This document shows positions 50,428 to 61,300 of a stretch of DNA of 64,000 nt, piece after piece. The DNA is taken from positions 310,001 through 374,000 of the forward strand of contig JAHREC010000018.1 of assembly GCA_020081605.1 (NCBI GenBank), written 5' to 3'. Below the pieces are notes generated by a model, which did not search any database, was not told the DNA's origin, and was given only the letters and a program-made list of their open reading frames with translations. Origin of the DNA: Albifimbria verrucaria (lineage: Eukaryota > Ascomycota > Sordariomycetes > Hypocreales > Stachybotryaceae). The position numbers and the translations under genes are program-made. Numbering within the stretch: the stretch's first letter is position 1; each line of letters starts with the position of its first letter.

Positions 50428-52699
50428 ATGACGCAATCTTCGTTCCCGACTGGCTCTGAGCCAAAAGAGCAGCCTCAAAAGCCTCCATTCACAGTCGAGG
50501 CACCAGGCAACCACCCCGTCCCTGGTGAGACGATTCCTCGCCGGCATCCTGCTGCCAAAAATGGGTTCATCACTCGTCCGTCCGACGATGTTCACACCGT
50601 GTTTGACATTGTGCGACGCGCCGCTCGCCTGCACCCCCATCGAAATGCCGTGGGTTGGCGGAGGCTTGTCAAGATCCACAAGGAAACCAAGACGGTGAAG
50701 AGAGCGGTGGGCGAGCAAGTCAAGGAGGTGGAAAAAGAATGGCAGTACTTTGAGTTGTCCAAATTCTGTTTTCTTACTTATAAAGAATACGAGACTCTGG
50801 CCTATCAACTGGGGTCAGGCCTGCGGAAGCTGGGGCTGACTGAGAATTCAAAACTGCACATGTTTGCGGCTACGAGGTAAGTTTCTTTCTGCCAAAATAC
50901 CCTCCGAGTTGTCGAGGAACCTTTGTTTTTCTTTCCGTCTTTTGGCTCACCCGTCCCAGCGCACAATGGATAGCAATGTCGCACGGCTGCGCTACGCAAA
51001 ACATCCCCTGGTCACCGCATATGACTCCCTGGGCGAAGCTGGTGTGGAACATACCCTGGCTCAGTCCAAATGCACTGCCATGTTTGTCGACCCCCACTTG
51101 CTGGGGACGGCAACAGGGCCACTTACAAGGTCCAACGTGAAAACTGTTATTGTCAACGAAGCGTCAGTCTTCATGGCCGGTAACGAGATCGAGAAATTCA
51201 AGTCGGAGAATCCTCAGTTCAAAGTTATTACCTTTCACGAGCTTAGCAAGTTAGGGGCGGATAATATGATCGAGCCGGCACAAGTTAAACCCAGTGACCT
51301 ATACTGCATCATGTACACCTCCGGATCTACAGGTCTCCCTAAAGGTGCCTGCATAACTAATGAATCCATCGTTGCTGCTGGTAGGTTTGCGTCAAATATA
51401 TTTTATACAATTGATGCTAACCTGATCCCCAGTCGCGGGCGTTTACACGTGTGTCGGCAAATATGTCACACCTAACGATGTTCTCCTCTCTTACCTCCCT
51501 CTAGCCCACATTCTCGAAATGGTACTCGAGTATTTGGGCATGTTTGTCTGTGGAACCATCGGATACGGTAACCCAAAGACTCTGGCAGACATCTCTGTCC
51601 GAAACTGCGCTGGAGACATGCGCGAGCTACGACCCACTATCATGGTTGGAGTTCCACAGGTCTGGGAGACTGTCAAGAAAGGCATCATCACCAAGGTCAA
51701 TGCGACAGGCCTGTTGACCAGAAATGCCTTCTGGGCCGCCTATATGTTTAAGGATTTTGCTGTACGATGGGGCCTCCCGGGCTCTGGCATCTTCGATGGA
51801 CTCATCTTTGACAAAATTCGAGAACAAGCTGGCGGGCGCCTACGCATCACCATGAATGGGGAGTGGTATTGCAGCACAGACCAAAACTTTTATCTCTCTG
51901 GTTATGGCTCCCATGCTCCTTGGCTACGGCCTTACGGAAACTTGCGCATCAGGCGCTATAGGCATACCGTTTGAATTTACGGATTGCATCGGGCCACCGC
52001 CAAGTTCCGTTGAAGTCAAGCTCGTGTCTGTGCCTGACCTAGGCTACTTCACTGACAGCGAAATCCCGCAAGGAGAGGTTTGGGTCAGAGGGCTACCAGT
52101 AATAAGGAACTATTACAATGATACTGAAGAGACAGAAAAGGTCATTACACCTGATGGGTGGTTTAAGACTGGCGATATTGGCGAATTTAACCAACAAGGT
52201 TATCTACGACTGATTGATCGAGTAAAAATCTGGTTAAAACGCTGGGCGGCGAGTACATAGCTCTCGAGAAGCTCGAATCTGTTTACCGTGGCGCACAAAC
52301 CGTTGCCAACGTCATGATTTATGCGGACGATGAACACAGTCGCCCTATTGCCATCATATGGCCCAACGAAAGAACAATGCCGGGCTTTGCGAAAGAGTTG
52401 GGTGTTCCGGAGCATGCAATTAATACGAGCAAGAAGATTCGCGATTTCGTCTTAGAGGATCTGCAGTCTACGGGCAAGAATGCTGGATTAGCTCCAATGG
52501 AAATTGTTGCAGGTGTCGTTATTACCGACGTTGACTGGCTGCCTCCAAGTGTAAGTTGTCTTGCTTTACTACCGTCATGTGCCGTGATACTGACCAGAGT
52601 CTTCAGGGACTTGTTACTGCTACGATGAAGCTGAACCGTAAAGCGATTCAAAACGCGTTCAGTAAGGATATCGAAGAGCTTCTTAGAACAACACCATGA
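50428..52699 (+). CDS. Long-chain fatty acyl-CoA synthetase (FAA type), three frame breaks
   Basis: This is an adenylate-forming enzyme that activates long-chain fatty acids to acyl-CoA through an acyl-AMP. The start ATG at 50428 (MTQSSFPTGSEP) opens exon 1. Introns are 50877-50959, 51381-51432 and 52551-52606. Motifs: P-loop YTSGSTGLPKG, GYGLTETCA, GWFKTGDIGEF and the FACS signature end KNLVKTLGGEYIALEKLES. The C terminus is a normal KLNRKAIQ segment. Frame breaks: 51005-51008 (four C), 51858-51861 (a G run, net two missing or one extra), 52224-52228 (five A should be six). Restored length 2085 nt (694 residues), typical for Faa1/Faa4-like enzymes, so a housekeeping role is likely. A role in feeding an acyl starter to the NRPS is possible but unproven. 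Confidence 0.88.
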
Positions 52700-53881
52700 T
52701 GGATAAACATGTTGCCAGTGCAGAGCATGACGAGTAGGGACAAAGAACGCGTCAGTTTCAGCCGGCACATACTACTATCGTGCTGTATCCGTTCCAAACC
52801 TGAAGTGCCACGGGTCAACTCCAACTTGGTGTTCATAGATGGGTTTGGAATTGACACAGAATGGAACCATTCGCCTCTTATGGCAGTGCAATCACATGCT
52901 TACATTGCGTCAAATCCGAGTCGAGAAGCCGGAATTTGCAGCTTCCACGCGACACGAATATCATGGCCACATCGAGGATGAGCTATTTGCAAGGATGAGC
53001 AATTGTAGGCCGGACATAAACATTGAGTGGAGTGATTTAACAACAGTGGTTGCCAATAATATCTTTGTATCATCAATAGTTACTTAATCTTGTCTCATAT
53101 GGGGTGCCTTTTGGTTCAACAGATGGGGAAGACCCACATTATTCGCAGATGTAATGTTAACAAGACTTTTGAGTAAAATCCGCATTTTCGTTGCTGTGAG
53201 TCTTTTGTTGTTTCTTAAGTTCAGTTCTACACTACGAATTCAAGAATTTCGACATTGAACTATTTGTGGTCAGCCATTCGAAACCAATCCCTGATATCTC
53301 TATCTAGACCCTGTTGGAACTGGTTTTTATTACATGGTTTTTAGCATGATGGTTTTAGTCTGTCGAGGGCCACTTGAGTCATGGCAAGTTCATTACAGCT
53401 ATCGCTATATTTTGACGCAACCACGTTGCAAGTCTTCAATAGCTTACATTTTCAGTCATTTCGAGCCGCGCTTATCTAATGACTCATGTGAACTCACACA
53501 AAAAGTCCACGTGGGCTCGTATTATGAGATCTTTTTCAAAAGTATAGTAATGTCTCTGCTGCTTTTCGACAGGCTATTCGATATTTGGAAGAGTCTCGCT
53601 TTATCCACAACTCCATTTCCAGCCTCTTTGAGTAATTGGACCTATAAGACATGACGACACACCGGCATGGCACGAGCAGGAACCTTTTCTCCGGTTCTCC
53701 AACCACATCCAGAAATGGGGTGGACAAATTATTGAGGTATTAGCACACCGTGGCTGGCATCGACTCAGCCTCCCTTCCCAGCATAGCTTATAAGTGATGC
53801 AATCTCATTACAATGTTGAATCTTTGTTGTACATCTACATCAGATATTTTGCCAATATCTTTTGATTTACAAGGGTTTAGT
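52700..53881. other. Intergenic between acyl-CoA synthetase and MFS transporter
   Basis: About 1.2 kb. No supported gene; several short chance frames. Confidence 0.55.
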
Positions 53882-55863
53882 ATGCCCAAATCACCAATGG
53901 TTACCGCTGTGAGATCCGCCATTAACACGGGCTCCGATATCGAAAACCGCTATAATGAGTCCTCGGAAGACCTTGAGACAAACTCAGCTACAACTCGGTT
54001 CGTGAATCATCAGAGTTCTCTCAATAAGGTTGAGGCCATCAAGCAAAGCAAATGGCCTCTAGCTTGGTGTAAGACATAACCCCCAAAAATGATACAGAGG
54101 TCGACGATCAACCCCTCTGCTAAACTAGTTCTCTTGGAAAACCGCTTACTGGAATTTATTTATAGGCATTTACATGTGTTTCCTCTGCGTTACTTGGGGA
54201 CTTGAAGGCACAGCTGGGAGCATTGTCGTCTCAATCGTCCAGTTTCGTAAGGACTTTGGAAAACCGTACAAAGGTGACTATGTTCTTGATGCAAATTGGC
54301 AACTTGGTTTCCAAGCAATTACATCTTTCGGTACGTCTAAGCACGTATTTGTCCTTGGTACTAAACCTGATGACTGGTACTAATGATACTAGGGGTCATT
54401 GGTGGTGCAATGCTTGGGGTTTGGGTATCAATCGATGGGGACGGCAGCCTGTTCTTCTTGCTGCTCTTGTCTTATCCCTTGCGGGGATTTTTCTTCGATT
54501 CTTTAGCACAAACATCGTTCACTTTTTGGCTCAAATCTTCTTACTGGACTTGTAGGTCTTAAATCATTTTCATATACTAAAACTATCACTCCCGCTTCTT
54601 CGTGGGCGCTAACATGAATCATTACCTCACAGCCTTTAGGTGTATATACTACGGCAGCACCACCGTATGTTTCCGAAATGGCCCCAGTCTCCATTCGAGG
54701 AGCTGTTGCTGCAGCCATGAATTTCTCCATTGTCCTTGGACAGCTTATTGGTTATGGTATTGTGCGAGAGACAAATACATATGGTGACCAGAGAGCATAT
54801 AAGATTTTGTTTGCATCAGAATGGGCTTTCGCTGCAATAGCTCTTTTATTTCTTCCTTGGCTACCCGAATCGCCTTACTGGATGAAAGCCCACGGCCGAG
54901 ATGAGAAGGCTCGAGCCACCATACGAAAACTGTATGGACCTCTATATGATGTGGATGGACACATGGCGGACATCTGCACTTCTCTAGCTCAGCGGAATGA
55001 GAAGAAAGAATCCGAAGGGTCCTTCGCAGAGTGCTTCTCCAGAAAAGAGCGGAGGAGAACCCTGCTGGCCTGTAGCATATTCTTCATTCAGCAGGCCTCA
55101 GGATCTTCATGGGTGATTGGCTACATGAGCTGTAAGTGATTTGTTCCTCTGGACATATGCATGCCGCTACAGACCTTCCAAGCTAATGCCCTAGAAAGAC
55201 TATTTCCAGCTAGCAGGAATGCAAGAGAAGACTGCCTTTAATACGACCGTTGGATTGACTGGCCTAATGGTAATCGGCTGCATGTCAGGATGGTTCTTTG
55301 TGGACTACTTTGGTAGTCGTGCTACTGCATTTTGGGGTGCTGTAGTCTTAGCCACAGCTTTGCTTCTTATCGGTATTCTTGCTCAGCTGAACTCTTCCGC
55401 CGCTCTCTGGACGCAGGTTGTATTCATGGCTATCTGGTCTTTCTGTAAGTTCGATATGATACTACCGCTAAAATTGGACAAATATACTGAAACGAAGAAT
55501 ATAGCGTATCAAGCCACACTTGGTGCTGCAGCTTGGCCAATATCAGCTGAAGCTCCCACAAGCAGACTTCGTGCCCCAACTCAAGCTCTAGCAACGATGA
55601 CTAATGGCCTTGTGGGTATCGTTTGGCAAATGGTTCTCCCATATGCCATAAATCCAGATCGAGGGAACCTGGGTGGTAATGTGGCATTCGTATTTATGGG
55701 CCTTTTAGGTCTATGTGCCCTGTTCATGTTCTATGCGGTGCCAGAGACAAAAGGTCGTACTTATAGTGAGATTGACGAGCTCTGGGGCCGTGGTACACCA
55801 CCCCGCAAGTTTAAGCATGTCGATCTTGCTTTTGCTTCTGGATCAAACCGAACGCAAGACTGA
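53882..55863 (+). CDS. MFS sugar-type transporter (alpha-glucoside/maltose permease-like), internal frame shifts
   Basis: A 12-helix sugar porter. The ATG at 53882 (MPKSPMVTAVRSAINTG) is preferred; a longer start at 53813 is in the same frame. Exons are 53882-54068, 54166-54330, 54393-54551, 54640-55131, 55199-55444 and 55505-55863. Signatures: NRWGRQPVLLAALVLS, TTAAPPYVSEMAPVSIRG, LPESPYWM, RRTLLACSIFFIQQASG, and PETKGRTYSEIDELW at the end. Within the third exon the conserved protein moves into a second frame and back out, with net zero effect on phase, so at least two compensating indels are present. The total of 535 residues is family-typical. It may serve general sugar uptake or export of a metabolite made by the NRPS locus; sequence alone favours a sugar porter. 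Confidence 0.85.
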
Positions 55864-56098
55864 CGGAACAATGGTGCAGATTCCTCAGAAGGGACAAATA
55901 CGAAGTAATGCTGAGTGAACAGTGTTCTTCATAGTTTTTTTGGTTGCTACTGAAGCTGTGGGGTGCTATAAGGAGTATGTAGTCTCTTCAACGTACATGT
56001 TCGAGCGGCAAGATGGATGGTTTGGATCGGCCATCTTGACAGTGTTCTCTTGGTGAACATATCCAAGCCCGCAGTCTAGTCTAAATGTAGGTCTTATA

Positions 56099-57426
56099 CT
56101 ATGCGTGTCCCTGTACAGTCTGGGGTTTATACAATTCCTCGAGATACTGTTCCTCTTCTGCTGTCAACTCCTTTTTAACCCTGCAAGGGCGTCTTCCATC
56201 CTTTCCAGGCTACTGAAACCAATAACGGGCGATACGACCCTCTTGTTGAGCCATGCTAAAGGTACGTGTGACATGGGCCAGCCTTTCGCCTTGGCAACTT
56301 CTGCTACTCTTGAGATGATCTTGTCGGAATCACGATCTTCTCCAAGCTCGTAAAACCCTCCATTGTTCATTGAAGATCGGATTGTGGATTCACCCAGTGG
56401 TCGTGCTAGTCTTCCACTGGCTAGTGGCGCCCACTGGAAGCCCTTGTCAGCCAGAACCCATTAAAAAGGAGCAGAATAAAGCGTACAGGGATGAGGCCAA
56501 CACCATTCAAGTTACAATACTTAATCATTTCTCTCTCTTCCTCTCTGTAGATTAGGTTATAGTGATTTTGCATAGAGATGAACTTTGTCCATCCGTTTTT
56601 TCTGCAACGTGCTGCATCATAGCAAATTGATAGGTCCACATAGAGCTTGCTCCGATGTAACGAACCATTCCTGACTTAACCACGTCATGAAGTGCGCTCA
56701 TTGTTTCCTCAATCGGCACTGTCGGGTCGAATCGATGGATCTGAAGTACGTCAATGTATGAAGTGTTAAGACGTTCCAATGATGCCTCCACTGAGTTATA
56801 GATTGCAGTTCGAGATAGGCCTGCGAGATCTCCGTCATTATACCCCTCCGTTATTTGTGGGAACTATAAACGCACCCCAGTTGTTCACATAGTCTTTGCT
56901 CTTATCGGCTGTCGTGTGATGCATATGAGTTCCTGCACCAGGGTCAAAATGTTCAGAATCACAAACAACGCGGAAACATTTCGTCATCAAGACTATCTTG
57001 CGACGAGGGATATTAAATTCACGCAGTGCCTTGCCCATAATCCGTTCGGACTCGCCATTGGAATATGAATTTGCAGTGTCCCACTGTCAATGAAGTGTGA
57101 GCGTCAGATACCTCACTGAAGGGATTAAATATGACGTACAGTATTTATGCCACACTCATATGCAGCTTTCAGTATTTTAAGTGCCTCAGTTACGTTAGTT
57201 ATCGTTTGAAAACATTGTGGATTGACCATAGTTGTGAAAGGCGTACTTTCTCTTCCTCAAGCACCCATGGAAGCCAGGAAGCGCTACCAAGGTGTGCACC
57301 TCCTAGAATTGGGTTTGAAACCCGCAAGCCGCTGTTTCCTAATCTTCGATAGGAAGCTCTTGTAAGAGAAACTGATTTGAGAAGTACATCTGGGATTGTA
57401 GCCAGTTTTGGAACGGATCGCTTCAT
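56099..57426 (-). CDS. Aldo-keto reductase (AKR), two frame breaks, divergent from NRPS
   Basis: A (beta/alpha)8 NAD(P)H-dependent aldo-keto reductase of the aryl-alcohol dehydrogenase/norsolorinic acid reductase type. The start at 57426 gives an N-terminal lead before [21 protein letters not shown]. Catalytic residues lie in [15 protein letters not shown] (Asp, Tyr), KIVLMTKCF (Lys) and VLQIHRFD (His). Exons are 57247-57426, 57140-57184 (45 nt), 56876-57083, 56487-56820 and 56099-56442; introns are 62, 56, 55 and 44 bp. Frame breaks: 56596-56601 (six T on + strand should be seven) and 56172-56176 (five T should be six). Restored 1113 nt encode 370 residues. It is transcribed away from the NRPS across about 0.9-1.1 kb and could tailor its product, reducing a ketone or aldehyde. 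Confidence 0.88.
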
Positions 57427-58357
57427 GTTGACTAGCGATCTTTACCCCGATTTGGGCGCTGGAAGAAAAGAAACAACAAAACAAAACAGTCAGAACAGCC
57501 ATGCAACATTGGCTATCTCGGCAAAGGACTAGCAGAATACTATACCTGCAAATGTTACCCACCTACATACTTAAGTTTAACAGCGCCTCTTCAGTACACC
57601 CGCAGGTATCCACCCAACTCAATTGGCAAGTCAGGCCATAACTCAGTTTGTCGACTTGGGCTTATACAGCATGGACTCTTGAATTTCACAGATGTGGCCC
57701 AGATCTACGATTCGGACTCCTCCTATCTCCCCGTCCCCGATCATACCGGAAAAATGAGGCGAAACTGGCCCAGGGTTTGTCTGGTTCGTTACTGTATTCT
57801 CTCGACAATCCACTTTTATTTTCCATGGCACTGCATATAATAGGCGCTAAAGAATGAATTGGCCTACGAATGAGTTGCTTGGCCTCGAAGGATGCGCGCT
57901 AAGGATTTGTTTTAGGCCAGCCAAGCATGCCTGCCCTGTACTTGGTTCGGTATAGACCGAAAGAATATGCCCATGTTGATGGCGGCTTTCCTTTGGAAAA
58001 GGTAGTTTCTAACCAATTGAAACCATCTCCAGGGGTTTGGTAAGCTTACAATTGGTGCTACCAAGCCCGTTATGACGCTCAGTGCATGATTTACAGCTGA
58101 CCGTGTGCGGCCTGACGGTGGGCTGAGTTGTCCGAGCAGGATCAAGTCCATGCTCTTTCGACCAAATTCGGCCACAAGTCTGACCAACTATTCTGTTTAC
58201 TCCATCGAGATCTGAACATATTGCGTGATGCGCAAACGATTAGGCATGTCCAGCGACTGCTGCCAACTTAGTCATGGGCTAGAGAGCCCCGAACTTAAGA
58301 TTGCATGAAAAAGCAAGAGATAGCAGGGGTACATTTTATGACTTTGTCTTAAACAGT
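57427..58357. promoter_or_regulatory. Divergent intergenic region between AKR and NRPS
   Basis: About 0.9 kb with no supported gene, flanked by divergently transcribed AKR and NRPS genes. Such head-to-head spacers in fungal clusters often act as shared promoters. I do not identify a specific binding motif. Confidence 0.4.
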
Positions 58358-61300
58358 ATGAGTATTGCTCTCAAACGTGTTGATCAAGCCATTCTGATAA
58401 TTTTGGATCATCCCTTCTTACATGATCAAGCTCAACTTTTCCATGTCAACGCCTTAGTTTGCAACATATTACACCACCTAGACACAATGGCAACAACACG
58501 CAATGCCATATCCCAAGATGATATTGACACTCTGTGGAGTTTTAATCATGCGCGACCTAGGGAGATAAAGGAATGTGTCCACGATACAATTGCAAGTAAA
58601 GCAGCCCTGTACCCTACCAAAACGGCAGTAGACGCTTGGGACGGTCGCCTCAGCTATGACGAACTTGATAAGTTGTCAACACGCTTTGCCCATCAATTAT
58701 TTCGCTATGGCGTCGGCACAGAAGTGGTTGTGCCTCTATGTTTCGAGAAGTCAATGTGGACCGTGGTTGCCATGTTGGGTGTTCTCAAAGCTGGTGCCGC
58801 TTTCGCATTGGTTGATATGAACTTGCCTCAGAACCGTATCCGAGAGATGATCAGGCAATGCCAGCCCAAGGTCATTTGCTCATCGGTTAGCGGTCAAGAG
58901 TTGTTCAAGGAGGAGGAAACGCCCGTTCATGTAGTTGGACCGGGCTTAGTACAGCAGCAAGTCGTTCAAGATGGATCTCTTCTCTCTCCGTATAGCGACC
59001 CAGAACGGTCTATGTATGTTTGCTTTACCTCTGGAAGCACAGGGCGTCCGAAGGGTATTGTCGTGACCCACTCAGCTTTTGCCAGTGCTTGCCATCATCA
59101 GGCCAAGGACTTTTGTTTTGATGCGCAATCAAGAGTCTTTGACTTCGCGTCGTACGCTTTCGATGTATCGGTATACAACGCCATGATTACTCTGTCTATT
59201 GGAGCAACGATTTGCATCCCGTCAGAGGTGCAGCGCAAGGAAAGCCTGAACGAGACATTAAGAGCCACTGGCGCAACGATAGTTGCATTAACGCCATCAA
59301 CCTCCAGACTGCTCGACCCTGAACAGCTTCCAAGCCTTGAAACACTAATTCTTTCTGGTGAGGCTGTCACTGAAGGGATTTAGCAAGACTGGCACGAGGC
59401 GGATTCGGCGTGTTAAACGCGTATGGCCCTGCAGAGTGCACACCAATGAGTACCTTGAACGCCAATGCCATTTCGCCGAGTATCTCGACTTCCATTGGTC
59501 GGGGCATCGGAGCTGTTACTTGGGTTGTGGACCCAAGCGATCACACGAAGCTGATGCCGGTAGGTGTTCCCGGCGAGCTTCTGCTAGAAGGACCTATTCT
59601 AGCCCGTGAATATATGGGTGAGCCAGAAAAACGGCAGCCAGTTTCATCAGTAATCCACCTTGGCTACTTCAAGGATCATCCGCTTGGCCTGGTAGATCCG
59701 GTCGCCTGTACAAAACTGGTGACATTGTGCGCATGGAAGCTGATGGCAACTTAACGTTTATTGGCCGCAAAGACACACAAGTCAAGATCCGTGGCCAGCG
59801 TCTGGAACTTGCAGAGGTCGAATACCATGTTCAGCAAGCCATGCCATCTACTACGCTGATCGCTGAACTTATAGAACTCGGCAATCAGCTGGACAAATCT
59901 ATGCTGGCAATATTTCTTCAAGGTAGTGCGGATGTTTATGGTGGAAACATATTACACACGATTTGGAGATCGTGAATGTCAGCAAAAAGTGGAAGAGAAA
60001 CTCTCTCAGGCACTACCGTCATATATGATTCCTTCGTTATATCTCAGACTCCCTTCGATACCGTTGTCCGCGACAGGGAAGACAGATCGAAGCCTCTTGC
60101 GCCAAATGGGGTCTATAATATCTCCGCAAAAATTGATAGAATTGCGCGGGTCTTATGCCAACGGTCAAAGCGCCAACCGCAAACGAATGCTGAAATACGC
60201 CTGCGAGAGCTTTGGGCAGCTGCCTTTAATGTTGAAGCTGATAGTCTCAGTATCGATGATGAGTTCGTACTATTAGGAGGAGATTCTATCACGGCTATCA
60301 AGCTAGTCGGAGCGGCTCGTAAGGCTGGGTTTGGCCTTAGTGTTGCAGACATATTTCGATATCCTACTATCAGTATGCAAGCTGCATTGAAGAATAGCAG
60401 CATGTCTCCTGAAAGTGGGAATTCGGTACAGTTTTCTATGATCAAGTCGAAGCAACCCACAGATCATTTGGTCAGAGATCTAGCCTCACTATGTGGACTT
60501 GACAATCCGTCGCTAGTTGAAGACGCATATCCATGCACTCCATTACAGGAAGGAATGTTTACACTTTCACGGAAAAAAATCGGCGATTACATCTTCCAAG
60601 CTGTCCTTGATATCGAGCCAGGTGTGGATGTTCGCCAATTAGTATCAGCATTCGAGGAGGTAATGCAATCGGCACCCATATTTCGAACAAGAATCGTAGA
60701 ACACGCAGAGCTTGGATTGATCAATGTCGTGTGCAGAGACACCACAGATTGGATCGAAATACAAGAAGATGAGATTGAAACTTATCTAGAGAGAGACAAG
60801 GCCACGCCGATGGGACTTGGTAACAAGCTAGTGCGGCTGGCTCTGACACACAAGAAACACAATGAAAGGATGGTGTTGGTATGGACTATGCATCATGCAC
60901 TCTACGACGGATGGTCATTGCAGCTTACCATGAAGCTCATCGAAGATGTATTCCAGGGTAGAATATCAGCACGCTCAATTACCGAACGATCAAACTTTGG
61001 GAGGTTTGTGCAAAACTTCTTGGAGCGAGATGAAGCGGAGGCCGTGGAGTACTGGAGGTCATACTTGAGCGACGGCGAAATTGCTACCTTTCCTCAGCTA
61101 CCGACGATGATGATGACCCCTAAGGCAAACTCCACTATAGAGTACATGCTACCTTCAAAAACAATGCCTGGTATCACGGTTTCCACCATGATACGTTCTG
61201 CGTTAGGACTTTTGATAAACCATTATACCGCTAGTCAGGATGTGGTGTATGGTATCGTTGTCTCAGGTCGAAACGCGTCGTTGATGGGCATTGAGGACAT

